This document shows, in pieces, positions 8,729 through 20,963 of a stretch of DNA of 64,000 nt. The translations under genes were made by a program, and so were the position numbers. The stretch comes from Vibrio penaeicida (GTDB lineage Bacteria; Pseudomonadota; Gammaproteobacteria; Enterobacterales; Vibrionaceae). Below the pieces are notes generated by a model. The model did no database searches and was not told the origin of the DNA. It was given only the letters and a program-made list of their open reading frames with translations. The stretch lies in assembly GCF_030689305.1 (NCBI RefSeq), contig NZ_JAUYVM010000001.1:248001-312000 (forward strand), read 5' to 3'. Every line of letters starts with the position of its first letter. The first letter of the stretch is position 1.

Positions 8729-10067
8729 ACCCGCTTTTGTACGCCACTTAAGCCTAAGAAACCGCCTTCTTGCTGGGGCAGTTATTTGGTTAGGGTTAAT
8801 GGTATTCTCAGCTGGTCTTCTTATCCCCAATCTAATCAAAGATTATTTAGAAGAAGATATTCGACAGCAACTCAGCCTTTCTCTGGACGAGCTCACAGCC
8901 AATATTGATGTAGATAGTCAAGGTAGAATGGTTATGCCGTTTAGGCTATCTGACCCTCGGTTCAACCGCCCTTATAGTGGCTTGTATTGGATGGCTGTCA
9001 CTGAAAACCAAGTCATGCGCTCGCGTTCATTATGGGACCAATTAATCACCTTTAAACGCTTCAAAGGTGCAAGTGGGGCGAATGGCGAAAAACTCGTATA
9101 TATCCAAAGAAACATTTACTTACCCGATTTTTCAGAACCTATAACCATCACTGTAGGGTTAGATGAACAGCCGCTAGAAGATACACTTCACGCTTTAATG
9201 GGTCAGATATCTCTGGTGCTTATGTTGCTTTTTGTCGGCATCCTAATTCTAATTGGTCTTCAAGTTTCTTGGTCGCTCCGACCTCTTGGGAAAATGCAGA
9301 AAGAGTTACATAAGCTGCGCTCAGGTGAGCAAAACTCCCTGGAAAACAACTACCCTAAAGAGGTTCAGCCTTTAACGTCGGATTTGAATGCCTTGCTTTT
9401 CCATTATCAGGAATTATTACAACGAGCTCGAAATCACGCAGGCAATTTGTCTCATGCATTAAAAACACCCATTTCTGTTCTTAAAAACGAAGTATCTCAA
9501 CTCGATGCTGGTACCAAAGAAAAACTCGAACCCTCCCTAACCAACTTACAGCAGCAAATTGATTACCACTTAGGGCGTGCTCGAATGGCGGGATCAATGC
9601 ATATTTTGGCTGTTAGTTGCCAACCGAGCGACCAAGTCGATGCAATTTCCACCGCGTTTGACAAGGTATTCGCAGACAGAGAAGTTCTACTTATCAACGA
9701 GTTAAGCTCGGACTTAAAAGTTGCAGTTGAAGCGACAGATATGGATGAAATGCTGGGTAACTTACTTGAGAATGGCTACAAATGGGCAAAATCTCAGATC
9801 CGCGTCTATTCAGAACCCGTTTCCGACACTCAAGTAGCATTGGTTGTTGAAGATAATGGTCCGGGAATTCCGGATGAAAAGAAAAATCTTGTTATGAAAC
9901 GAGGAGTTCGCCTCGATGAGGAAACACCAGGTTCAGGATTGGGCTTAAATATCGTTCAAGAAATGGCACACAGTTACAGAGGGCAGCTTATTTTGGAAGA
10001 CAGCGACTCTGGCGGCACCAAAGCCAAACTGATCATAAACTTATGTACGAATCAGAAAAAGCGTTAG
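8718..10067 (+). CDS. Sensor histidine kinase (PhoQ/QseC-like; CarS-like)
   Basis: A 449-aa membrane kinase. Transmembrane helix 1 is at about residues 17-36, a periplasmic sensor covers about 37-160, helix 2 about 163-185, then HAMP. The HisKA box NLSHALKTPISVLKNE carries the phosphorylated His near residue 245, and the ATPase domain has N box LLENGYKWAKS, G1 VEDNGPGIPDE and G2 GSGLGLNIV. The ATG lies inside the end of the regulator gene, so the two are coupled. Its 3' end overlaps the convergent Lrp-type gene by four bases. Confidence 0.88.
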   Translation: MLIKPAFVRHLSLRNRLLAGAVIWLGLMVFSAGLLIPNLIKDYLEEDIRQQLSLSLDELTANIDVDSQGRMVMPFRLSDPRFNRPYSGLYWMAVTENQVMRSRSLWDQLITFKRFKGASGANGEKLVYIQRNIYLPDFSEPITITVGLDEQPLEDTLHALMGQISLVLMLLFVGILILIGLQVSWSLRPLGKMQKELHKLRSGEQNSLENNYPKEVQPLTSDLNALLFHYQELLQRARNHAGNLSHALKTPISVLKNEVSQLDAGTKEKLEPSLTNLQQQIDYHLGRARMAGSMHILAVSCQPSDQVDAISTAFDKVFADREVLLINELSSDLKVAVEATDMDEMLGNLLENGYKWAKSQIRVYSEPVSDTQVALVVEDNGPGIPDEKKNLVMKRGVRLDEETPGSGLGLNIVQEMAHSYRGQLILEDSDSGGTKAKLIINLCTNQKKR

Positions 10068-10519
10068 CGAATAGGCAGTGCAAATTGCTTTTTAACCTGT
10101 CCAAACGCAAAACTGGACTCTATCGACTCAATATGCGGTAAGCAAGTTAACTCTTTACGGATAAACCTTTCGTAAGTCTGTAAAGAGTGGCTAACCACAC
10201 GCAAGAGATAATCGTGACTGCCCGTCATTAAAAAACATTCCATCACCTCCTCCATATCTTGCACCATCGCCTCAAACTGGCGAATGTTATCTTCTGTCGG
10301 TTTTTCTAACTTAACCAACGCAAAAACATTGATTGGCAACCCACACTTTTCTTGGTCTACGTGAGCATGATAGCCCTTTAACAATCCTTCTTTTTCAAGT
10401 GCCCTTACCCTTCTTAAACATGGGGAAGGTGATAACGATACCCTATCTGCCAGTTCTTGATTTGTTAGCCGACCATCTCTTTGCAGTTCATTCAATATCT
10501 TTTTATCAATGCTATCCAT
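10064..10519 (-). CDS. Lrp/AsnC-family transcriptional regulator
   Basis: A 151-aa protein. The N-terminal helix-turn-helix has the hallmark DSIDKKILNELQRDGRLTNQ and SLSPSPCLRRVRALEKEG; the C-terminal RAM domain contains VKLEKPTEDNIRQFE and MTGSHDYLLRVV. It is divergent from the PLP enzyme gene with a 134-bp gap, so that enzyme is its likely target, with an amino acid as effector. It overlaps the 3' end of the kinase gene by four bases. Confidence 0.9.
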   Translation of the reverse strand: MDSIDKKILNELQRDGRLTNQELADRVSLSPSPCLRRVRALEKEGLLKGYHAHVDQEKCGLPINVFALVKLEKPTEDNIRQFEAMVQDMEEVMECFLMTGSHDYLLRVVSHSLQTYERFIRKELTCLPHIESIESSFAFGQVKKQFALPIR

Positions 10520-10653
10520 AAGTTGCTCAATATCATGCTTAATTAAAAACTTCTGCTAATTAGTGATTAATTTAGAGCATATATTGCAATCATTCACCCT
10601 GAGCACGCACTTAAAATTAACAATATGTTAACCAAAGCGCGCAAGGATGCTTT

Positions 10654-12465
10654 ATGAACCCTGAAAAACAACTTAGCCCTCTAAGAAACTCCACGTCCGA
10701 AGAAAGTACGTTTGCACTTGCCATAGAACAAGCCGAACATTTTGGGATTGATGTCGAAACCGAATACGGACGGACACTCGTAGAACTCGCCACAACCTTG
10801 TATAACGCAAACAGCAAAACCCATGACTTATGGGCAATCACCATGGAAGGGTTAACCGATTTAGATAAAAGTGACCGAATTGCATGGTTTAACGCCAAAA
10901 GGTTTCTCTCATTTCAGCTGGCGAAAATCCTAGATAATCTTCAAAACCCAATGCGTGCCACTTATCAATCCATCGCAACGAATAACGGCCATTTTGCGGC
11001 TAAAGGGGCATACCCAATCTTTGATAATGTTGCCGCCATTTTTTCAGCAAGCCCCGTTATTACTCGAACGGCAACGTACCTATTTGCCTGTACCGAATGG
11101 GTCGAAGATGCGTTCAATGGCAGAGAACCATTGCATGAAATTTATTCTCGCCTCCTCAATCCAACCTCGATCAGTTTGGCGAATCACATCGTAGATATCG
11201 AAGCCGGAACAAATGCAGATCAATATCTAGCTTGGAATTTTAACTCCGGAATGGCAGCGATTGATGGGCTACTTAGCCATACTCTCGGTCGAGAAGACAT
11301 CGTTATCGCTTCTCGAAATATATATGGCGGCTCATACCAGTTATTACACGATTGGTACCGAAAATCTTCTAATCTGGATGTCGCTATTGAGTGGGTAGAT
11401 GGCTATGAAGCTAGCGACTTTTCCAAAGCCATGGATACGGTCGCAGAAAAATACTCAGACAGAATCCAAGCTGGCAAAGAAATTTATATTTATTTAGAAA
11501 GTCCATGTAACCCGCATGGCTACGTTCTAGACGTTGCTGGAATTTCTAAAGCCGCTCACCAACGAAACTGGATGGTGATGGTCGATACTACTGTTGGAAC
11601 CCCTTTTTTACACCCAGTTTTAAAGAAGGACGATCCCCTAGAACGACCGGATTTTGTCATCCATTCATACACAAAAGAGTTAGCAGGCTCAGGAACCACG
11701 ACAGCTGGTGTGGTCATTGGGCGTAATGAAGAAATGTTCATTCCCAAAGGCGACTCTGTTAGCTATGAAACTGCCAATGGCAAAACTCGCCAACGCAACT
11801 GGGATGAAACCCTTTTTTGGAATGTTTACTACGTGAAAGGCGCTTTTCTCGATGCAGATAAAGCATTTGAAGTGTTGAACGGAATGAAGACATTTGAATT
11901 GCGAGTGATTCAAAAGTCCGTGAACACACTTGCGCTAGCGCGAGTATTTGATGCTCACCCTGATATTAACGTGTCTTGTCCTGGATTAGAAAGCAGCCCC
12001 AACTACCCTATTCTCGAGGAAAATATGCACTTATCGTTGCCCGCCTCCTTGTTTACTATCGATATGGAAGGAGGTGACAGTCGTGAGGCTATAAACCAAG
12101 ACGTCTATAAGCAATTTTTCGATATGTTAGAACCCGCAATAGGAATGCAAGTCAGCCTTGGGCAGACAAATACGGTGGCGCTCTGCCCCGCCATGACAAC
12201 GCATTCAGAACTCTCAGAAAAAGCGCAAGAAGACGCTGGCATAGCCCCCACGACAATGAGAATTTCTGTTGGATTAGAAGATCCAAGAATGTTCCTTGCT
12301 CATATCGTAAATGCAGCAAAACTGTCGATAGACTTGGCACACCCTCACTTTTCAACCCAATTCCCAAGTGCAGAAAAAATCGATGAGATCTATCTCAGTA
12401 CGTACATGGAAGTCCACCAGAAATTTGCAATGAGTACGCCTAGTTTCAATCAGTACTCTGAATAG
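10654..12465 (+). CDS. Cys/Met metabolism PLP-dependent enzyme (long form, about 600 aa)
   Basis: A 603-aa cytoplasmic enzyme of the Cys/Met gamma-family. The PLP-binding region is clear: DTTVGTPFLHPV, and the Schiff-base Lys in HSYTKELAGSGTTTAG. The family is usually about 390-430 aa; here an N-terminal extension of about 130 residues precedes the canonical domain. Likely reactions are gamma-synthase or lyase type (cystathionine or methionine), and the substrate cannot be decided. The divergent Lrp-type gene suggests amino-acid-responsive control. A strong hairpin terminator follows 20 bp after the stop. Confidence 0.8.
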   Translation: MNPEKQLSPLRNSTSEESTFALAIEQAEHFGIDVETEYGRTLVELATTLYNANSKTHDLWAITMEGLTDLDKSDRIAWFNAKRFLSFQLAKILDNLQNPMRATYQSIATNNGHFAAKGAYPIFDNVAAIFSASPVITRTATYLFACTEWVEDAFNGREPLHEIYSRLLNPTSISLANHIVDIEAGTNADQYLAWNFNSGMAAIDGLLSHTLGREDIVIASRNIYGGSYQLLHDWYRKSSNLDVAIEWVDGYEASDFSKAMDTVAEKYSDRIQAGKEIYIYLESPCNPHGYVLDVAGISKAAHQRNWMVMVDTTVGTPFLHPVLKKDDPLERPDFVIHSYTKELAGSGTTTAGVVIGRNEEMFIPKGDSVSYETANGKTRQRNWDETLFWNVYYVKGAFLDADKAFEVLNGMKTFELRVIQKSVNTLALARVFDAHPDINVSCPGLESSPNYPILEENMHLSLPASLFTIDMEGGDSREAINQDVYKQFFDMLEPAIGMQVSLGQTNTVALCPAMTTHSELSEKAQEDAGIAPTTMRISVGLEDPRMFLAHIVNAAKLSIDLAHPHFSTQFPSAEKIDEIYLSTYMEVHQKFAMSTPSFNQYSE

Positions 12466-12485
12466 GGATTGCCCTAGCTTAAATC

Positions 12486-12527
12486 AAGCCAATAAGTACT
12501 ATAAAACACTTAAGTACTTATTGGTTT
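12486..12527 (+). terminator. Long-stem hairpin terminator after PLP enzyme
   Basis: CCAATAAGTACT (12489-12500) and AGTACTTATTGG (12513-12524) form a perfect 12-bp stem with a 12-base loop. The stem extends by one G-U and two A-U pairs into a short T run (TTTT). The stem is AT-rich, unlike the GC-rich terminators elsewhere in the window. Confidence 0.6.
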
Positions 12528-12771
12528 TAGTTCCAATATCCGATATTTGCATGCTTAGATCACGAGTCGTCAATGAACTCTTTGCTTTGATAAATGCAAT
12601 ACCATTAAATGGGCTACTTATAAAAATGAATTCGAAAACTTTACAACAAAAACAACAAGTTATTCGACAAACAAAGATCCATACACATATATTTAATGTA
12701 AATTGCATTTAGAAACACATTATTCGTGCTCTGCCCGTCAGGAAGACAAACTTTATATTGGCTAGTTAAAA

Positions 12772-12790
12772 CTGCATTTTCAAAATGCAG
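12772..12790. promoter_or_regulatory. Perfect 9+9 palindrome beside the protease ribosome-binding site
   Basis: CTGCATTTT, one C, AAAATGCAG. Its right end runs straight into the AGGAAAAGGA ribosome site of the protease gene (GTG at 12808). It could be an operator or an RNA hairpin that hides or times translation. No follow-on T tract is present, so it is not a terminator. Confidence 0.5.
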
Positions 12791-12807
12791 GAAAAGGATA
12801 TTTCACT

Positions 12808-16247
<3,440 letters not shown>

Positions 16248-16256
16248 TTAGCCGAA

Positions 16257-16287
16257 AGCCCTTGAATATACTCAAGGGCTTTTTTAT
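16257..16287. terminator. Strong terminator between protease and DedA-LssY gene
   Basis: AGCCCTTGA (16257-16265), loop ATATAC, TCAAGGGCT (16272-16280), then TTTTT. It lies 10 bp after the protease stop and just before the stop of the convergent gene, so it serves the plus-strand transcript. Confidence 0.85.
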
Positions 16288-16298
16288 TCCACTGCAGA

Positions 16299-17594
16299 TT
16301 AGTCTGTATTAGATAGCAGAGTATGTGCAGCTGACGGATTTAAAGCTTTCGGCTGTATAACTGAAACAAACCCGTCGGAGTAATAATCTTGTGATTCATT
16401 AATTACGCTAGGAGACGTCACTTTTAAGGGGACCGATTCCCAAAGCGTCGTTTTCAGTTCGACTTCCCCTGCAAAGCGATCGCGCTCTTTATCAACGTTT
16501 GGGTCGATTTTGTGAAGTACCGTTACAATACCGTTGTAATGAGAAATCTTAAGACCAGAATCATAGCTTATTGCCCCTAGCCATATTGGCTGGTTTATTT
16601 CTTGATTAATCCCAGCATTCCACCAGCGCACATGGCTTCGGTTCAATAAGTCACCTGGCAGTTGGTACGCCAGCCATTGCGGTTCACCTTTCCAATACAA
16701 ATCAGATATAGGAGGAACCCTTTTATCCAACATCATTAAATATTCTTTTACTCTAAACTGATTTCGGCTAAATGTTCGGTTCTCTATCCACCCCATCTTG
16801 TCCATCAAGGTATCGGGGGACTCACCGATAAATATTAGGTTTATTGCCTGTGCGTCATATACATCTGCTTTTCCCGGGTAAACATTGAAATCTGCCCGTT
16901 CAAGGCTGTGATGATTTGATGCCGTGGGTTTACTTGCAGGGTAACTTTGAATAAAAAAGTGATAATAATTCAAACTCAATAACCCTAATACACCAAAAAC
17001 CAAGATCCTAGCCGTGGCCTTTTTAGCCCCTACTTTTCGAATCCAATAGAAGCTGAATGCAAAAACAACAGACAATAGAGAAATGAGTGCGATGTGCTCT
17101 TTTACAAAAACTTGAATTTGAGTGAGTAGATCAAAAGAATCTAGCCCATAAGAAATCAAATAACCCCAGAATATAAATTGCCCCACTCCTATGAAAATGC
17201 CGATGGAATCATAAAGCGTAAAACGGCGCCAACTTACTCTGCTTCCTCCAGCAATAAAAGGGACGACCCAAGCAACAGGACCAAGTAAGCGAGCGAAAGT
17301 AATCACCCAAGCCCCTCTCCGATACATCAGAAGCCGAGCTCGTGCAAAAACCCTACGTAAACTTGGTTTCACGCGAATAAGCTTACGTTGAATAGCATAA
17401 CCGTAGTTCCGTCCAATAAAATAACTGCATTGATCACCAACCAATGCCCCTAAAAGCACAGCCACTACTCCTGCAGCACTTCCCTGCTGAAGTAAGTAGC
17501 CAGCGCTTAGTAGGAATGGCTCCCCCATTACAATTAAATTCGGACCTATTACTCCATCCAATAATGCACCAAGGAATAACGTAAGCATTTCCAT
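16299..17594 (-). CDS. DedA-family membrane protein with C-terminal LssY-like domain
   Basis: A 431-aa inner-membrane protein. The N-terminal half (about residues 1-200) is a DedA/VTT domain: E-x-FLLSAGYLL, GDQCSYFIGRNYGY, and FARLLGPVAWVVPFIAGGSRVSWRRF with the conserved R and G-x-x-x-P. DedA proteins are linked to lipid-carrier flipping and membrane homeostasis. The C-terminal half after the last membrane segment (about 205-225) resembles LssY-C domains (INLIFIGESPDTLMDKMGW). Its ATG overlaps the stop of the glycosyltransferase gene as TAATG, so the two are coupled. Confidence 0.75.
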   Translation of the reverse strand: MEMLTLFLGALLDGVIGPNLIVMGEPFLLSAGYLLQQGSAAGVVAVLLGALVGDQCSYFIGRNYGYAIQRKLIRVKPSLRRVFARARLLMYRRGAWVITFARLLGPVAWVVPFIAGGSRVSWRRFTLYDSIGIFIGVGQFIFWGYLISYGLDSFDLLTQIQVFVKEHIALISLLSVVFAFSFYWIRKVGAKKATARILVFGVLGLLSLNYYHFFIQSYPASKPTASNHHSLERADFNVYPGKADVYDAQAINLIFIGESPDTLMDKMGWIENRTFSRNQFRVKEYLMMLDKRVPPISDLYWKGEPQWLAYQLPGDLLNRSHVRWWNAGINQEINQPIWLGAISYDSGLKISHYNGIVTVLHKIDPNVDKERDRFAGEVELKTTLWESVPLKVTSPSVINESQDYYSDGFVSVIQPKALNPSAAHTLLSNTD

Positions 17595-18319
17595 TAGCGA
17601 GTGTAATGCCCGAATTTATACTCCATTTCTTGGTTTCGCATCTCACCAAAGAAAAATCGCCTAACATTCGCTTTCAGATACAACCATCCTGTTGCAGCAA
17701 AACCGTCTTGATCTAAACGTCGAGGGTCGAATTCAAATGTCATAGGCAGGAAGCGAAAGCGCCATGTTTGGCTCGCACGTTTCACATAGTCACAGTCTTC
17801 GCATAAGGTGATCTCCTCATCGAAGCCTTTCAGATCGCCGTGGGCGCGCTTGGTGGAGAAGATGCAAGCTCCGACCGCGGTTGGAAAGAAAAACTGTGTG
17901 GAAAATAATCCAGCATTAAATAATGCGTATCCTGCTTTGTGTGCCATAGGTAAACCTTTGGAGCCCATGTAGACACCTGCGACTTCAAGCTTGGTCTCTT
18001 CCAGCTTCTCCATCGCATTTTGCAGGAATGAAGGTCTCAGGCGAACATCGGCATCTAAAAACAACAAGCGATTGTGAGTTGCCAGTGATGCTCCGGTATT
18101 TCGTCCCAAGCTAACGCCACGCTCCCCCATATTGTGGGTCTTCAAAGCCGGTAAAGAGTCTTTGAATGTCTCGGCGATTTCCAAAGTCGCGTCGTCACTG
18201 TTTGAGTCAACGACCACCACTTCAAAATTGCGATAAGTTTGTGCACTTAAATCTTTAAGTAAGTTTGAAATTCGTTTTTCTTCATTCAATGTAATGACAA
18301 TAACGCTGATTGGTTTCAT
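17594..18319 (-). CDS. Family 2 glycosyltransferase
   Basis: A 241-aa GT-A fold enzyme. Nucleotide-sugar binding is shown by ISVIVITLNEEKRI and VVVDSNSDDAT, and the metal-binding acidic motif by LFLDADVRL. ETxW-like SEED region: FDEEITLCEDCDYVKRA. It probably adds sugar to a lipid or polysaccharide acceptor on the cytoplasmic side of the membrane. Coupling to the DedA-LssY gene suggests a joint role with a lipid-linked sugar. The start has no strong alternative; the rplY promoter region lies upstream in the opposite direction. Confidence 0.85.
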   Translation of the reverse strand: MKPISVIVITLNEEKRISNLLKDLSAQTYRNFEVVVVDSNSDDATLEIAETFKDSLPALKTHNMGERGVSLGRNTGASLATHNRLLFLDADVRLRPSFLQNAMEKLEETKLEVAGVYMGSKGLPMAHKAGYALFNAGLFSTQFFFPTAVGACIFSTKRAHGDLKGFDEEITLCEDCDYVKRASQTWRFRFLPMTFEFDPRRLDQDGFAATGWLYLKANVRRFFFGEMRNQEMEYKFGHYTR

Positions 18320-18467
18320 AAGATTTACCTCTGTCTTTTAGATTGCAGAGTGAAATTAACAAGGCTGTCATTAACTATTTGTGATATTAAAGTTCACATT
18401 CGGTTCATTGTTCTGTAAACGTGAATTCAATGATTCTATGAAGTGCTTTGTTTATGAATGAATTATC

Positions 18468-18496
18468 TTGCTCAAGAATGGGGAGAATGTTAGTAT
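18468..18496 (+). promoter_or_regulatory. Candidate rplY promoter
   Basis: TTGCTC (18468-18473), 17-bp spacer, TAGTAT (18491-18496) with TG one base before it (extended -10). A GC-rich discriminator (CCGCGC) follows, as is common at stringently controlled ribosomal promoters. The -35 match is poor. Confidence 0.45.
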
Positions 18497-18540
18497 CCGC
18501 GCTCGCTGTTCGTTGTCATTGTTTTGACAATTGAGCAAAG

Positions 18541-18571
18541 CATCATCAACTAGGTCGCTATGTTGATGGTG
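18541..18571 (+). promoter_or_regulatory. Leader hairpin upstream of rplY
   Basis: CATCATCAAC (18541-18550) pairs with GTTGATGGTG (18562-18571) over ten positions (one U-G) with an 11-base loop. It lies in the 5' leader, about 33 bases before the ATG. Autogenous control of rplY by L25 through a leader RNA is known in E. coli and relatives; that this hairpin does the same is inference. Confidence 0.45.
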
Positions 18572-18604
18572 AAATTTTAATTTTACTATTTGAGAGTAAA
18601 TAAT

Positions 18605-18883
18605 ATGAAATTCGAAGCAGTAGTACGTACTGAACAAGGTAAGGGTGCGAGCCGCCGCCTACGTCACGCTGGTCAATTCCCAGCAATCGTTTACGGTGGT
18701 GAAGCAGCGCCTGTTTCTATCGCTATAAACCACGACGAGCTAATCAACCAAATGGATAAGCCTGAATTCTACGAAGCAATCACTCTAGTGATTGACGGTG
18801 CAGAAGTTAAGGTTAAGCCGCAAGACGTTCAACGTCACGCGTTCAAGCCAAAAGTTGAGCACATGGACTTCATCCGCATCTAA
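18605..18883 (+). CDS. rplY: 50S ribosomal protein L25
   Basis: A 92-aa 5S rRNA-binding protein starting [20 protein letters not shown]. The ATG at 18605 gives the usual gamma-proteobacterial length; a GTG 15 bases upstream is in frame but is not needed. The signature PAIVYGG and the C-terminal [15 protein letters not shown] are conserved. It is followed by a strong terminator and is a single-gene unit. In E. coli it follows yejH/radD; here it is displaced about 13 kb from radD. Confidence 0.95.
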   Translation: MKFEAVVRTEQGKGASRRLRHAGQFPAIVYGGEAAPVSIAINHDELINQMDKPEFYEAITLVIDGAEVKVKPQDVQRHAFKPKVEHMDFIRI

Positions 18884-18970
18884 TTCCTCACCAAGGAATT
18901 AGCCGGATAAATCCAGCCTTTTGCATATAAAGATTCTCGGATTTACCACCCGAAAAATCTAAAAAATTAA

Positions 18971-19007
18971 AAACCCCAGCTGCTACCAACAGCTGGGGTT
19001 TTGCTTT
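18971..19007. terminator. Bidirectional terminator between rplY and chitinase
   Basis: CCCCAGCTG (18974-18982), loop CTACCAA, CAGCTGGGG (18990-18998), flanked by A and T runs on both sides. It can serve both convergent transcripts. Confidence 0.85.
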
Positions 19008-19018
19008 TTCTGACGTTC

Positions 19019-20494
19019 TTACTTAACCGGGCAAGTCACTTCTTCCCAGAACCAGTTGTTCTGAGTAGGAGTTTCCCAAACGCCGGGATCATTTTTAGCG
19101 ACAAAACATTTACCGTTATGCGTCACTTTCGCTCCAACGCCCACATCTGTTTTCCCTGCTTCCCAAACGATAAATCCATTTGGATCTGGGTTTGGACCTG
19201 GACCAGGTCCTGGAGTTGGAACAGGATCTAACTTAGCCACTACACGCACTTCTGGCCAGCGTTGATGTGACAAATAGAAATTAGTCACACATTTCTCATA
19301 GTCACCAGGTACAAGTGCAGAATATGCAGTTTGGTAACCAACCAATTTACACTCGTATGAGACACCTTCTGGGCGATCGGCATGATATGAAAAATCTGCT
19401 TCCCAGTTTGTGTAAAGCACGTCTGTCGCACCATTCAGGTTCAAACTTCCATAAGGGGTTTGCTGCCAGCATGTATTTGACTCATCTGCTTCAATTGGGA
19501 TGTTGTAGTGCGCTGCTAGCCCTTCCCAGTATCGGATTCGGTTAACTGGCTGACCTTTGTTTTTGTTCTGCTCACCACACTCAATACCGCCATTGATGAT
19601 ATTGATGGTGGTACCAAACCCGTAGCCAATTCCAGCATCGATTTCACGCTGAGAAGGCTTCCAAGTACGGTCAATAACGTGCAACATGGCAGGTTTTGGA
19701 GCTTGAGGTGTTAGGTAGAACCAAATTGCCGATGCAAGGTTAAGCCACGTATCTGCAACAAGCGCTGGATTGTTCAGCAATACCGTTGCGTCGCCATCGT
19801 ACATTACCTCGGAAAATGGTCCGTAATTGAAGTGGTACGAAAGCTGTTTAGCACCACGACCAAAATACCCTTGGTTTGGCGCACAAGGCCATCGGCGGTT
19901 TTGCCAATCGTTTTGACCACACCCTGTTGTATACCCCGGCTGACCTTCAGACCATCCCATCTCACGAACATGCACTAACGCTTGTTGCCACTCTTCCAAC
20001 GCTAATGGGTTATCCCAAACGTTATCTTTTGCGATGTGACCACCGGTTTCTTGTGCGAAGTGGGCAAAAGCCGTCACGATGGATTTTTTACAAATTGCAT
20101 CGGCATCGCGACCATCAGTATAGTCGCCACAGAAGGCAGGGAATTTACCGATAGCTCTTAAGAATTTGGTATACGTATACTCTGGTGCAGCCATTTGAGT
20201 GAGAAAGTCCCACTCACTACGAGGAAAGACCCTTTCCACTCGCTTAACGTTATCTGGGTTTGTTGCTACCCCTGCATCAATCGCTTCTACGATTGAATTC
20301 GGACGTGTCTCCAACGCCTTAGCCCATATGGCATACATAGGATCGGCTGTCTTTGCCGCTTCAGCAGCTTGCAGATCAACTTTAGACACGATGTACCCTG
20401 TCGGGTTTTGTGGATCGGGTTGTACGTTCATAGCAAAGGCACTACTCGCCATAGTGCAGCCAATCAACGTCGATATCAGCGTTCTCTTCAACAT
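19019..20494 (-). CDS. Secreted family 19 chitinase with chitin-binding module
   Basis: A 491-aa enzyme. I place the start at ATG 20494 (AAGGA ten bases upstream); the in-frame TTG at 20503 is too close to it. A signal peptide ends at AFA (about residue 21). The GH19 catalytic domain carries the HFAQETGGH motif with the catalytic Glu near residue 149, and later [18 protein letters not shown] and NPALVAD. A Pro/Gly linker ([13 protein letters not shown]) joins a C-terminal CBM5/12-type module ([20 protein letters not shown]). It hydrolyses chitin outside the cell. Codons and context suggest a single gene. Confidence 0.9.
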   Translation of the reverse strand: MLKRTLISTLIGCTMASSAFAMNVQPDPQNPTGYIVSKVDLQAAEAAKTADPMYAIWAKALETRPNSIVEAIDAGVATNPDNVKRVERVFPRSEWDFLTQMAAPEYTYTKFLRAIGKFPAFCGDYTDGRDADAICKKSIVTAFAHFAQETGGHIAKDNVWDNPLALEEWQQALVHVREMGWSEGQPGYTTGCGQNDWQNRRWPCAPNQGYFGRGAKQLSYHFNYGPFSEVMYDGDATVLLNNPALVADTWLNLASAIWFYLTPQAPKPAMLHVIDRTWKPSQREIDAGIGYGFGTTINIINGGIECGEQNKNKGQPVNRIRYWEGLAAHYNIPIEADESNTCWQQTPYGSLNLNGATDVLYTNWEADFSYHADRPEGVSYECKLVGYQTAYSALVPGDYEKCVTNFYLSHQRWPEVRVVAKLDPVPTPGPGPGPNPDPNGFIVWEAGKTDVGVGAKVTHNGKCFVAKNDPGVWETPTQNNWFWEEVTCPVK

Positions 20495-20963
20495 TTTCGT
20501 CAATTCCTTGTTCTTGTATTTTCAGATGCTTCAAAGTTCAACATCCATTTATAAAGTCACCCAAAACCACTCCAACCCGTGGTGATGAAATGAAAATGAA
20601 AAGAAATCTAAGACAACCTGCTTAATAGCAGATAAAGCTGCTCAAAGAATTCTAACCGCAAAAACTATAGTTAATGCAACTAGTATTACTGTGCGAAGTA
20701 GAACAATTTTCTACAGGTAAATGTGATTTATAGAATATTTGCGAGTGATCGCTAAGAATCCCTATTGCTAGATTATTTGATTGCTCTTTTTTTGGGTCAA
20801 ACATCATTATTTTCAGGTGGAAAAGTCCACACTCAAAAAAGCTGACAAAAAAGTCGATTGCATTTTTGCATTTACCTAGGCGAGTCATATCTAATCTAAA
20901 TTTGAACCTAGACAACACACTGCTGGTAACATATTAATTTAATTACAATTTAAGAGAGAAGTT
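20495..20963. other. AT-rich intergenic region upstream of effector-like gene
   Basis: About 470 bp separates the divergent chitinase and DUF5675 genes. It must hold both promoters. I see no terminator, RNA gene or strong palindrome. An 88-codon minus-strand ORF (20652-20918) has no recognisable features and is not called. Confidence 0.5.

Larger units (their letters stand above)
12466..12807. other. Intergenic region: terminator, promoter region and palindrome upstream of protease
   Basis: No convincing gene is seen. The stretch holds the terminator at 12486-12527, AT-rich DNA without a clear promoter, and the 19-bp palindrome at 12772-12790 immediately upstream of the protease ribosome site. 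A 63-codon ORF at 12521 starts inside the terminator stem and is judged spurious. Confidence 0.5.

Noticed and set aside
12521..12712. 63-codon plus-strand ORF
   Set aside because: It begins in the terminator stem and has no recognisable content.
20652..20918. 88-codon minus-strand ORF in the gap before the effector-like gene
   Set aside because: No signal, motif or ribosome site; AT-rich gap.
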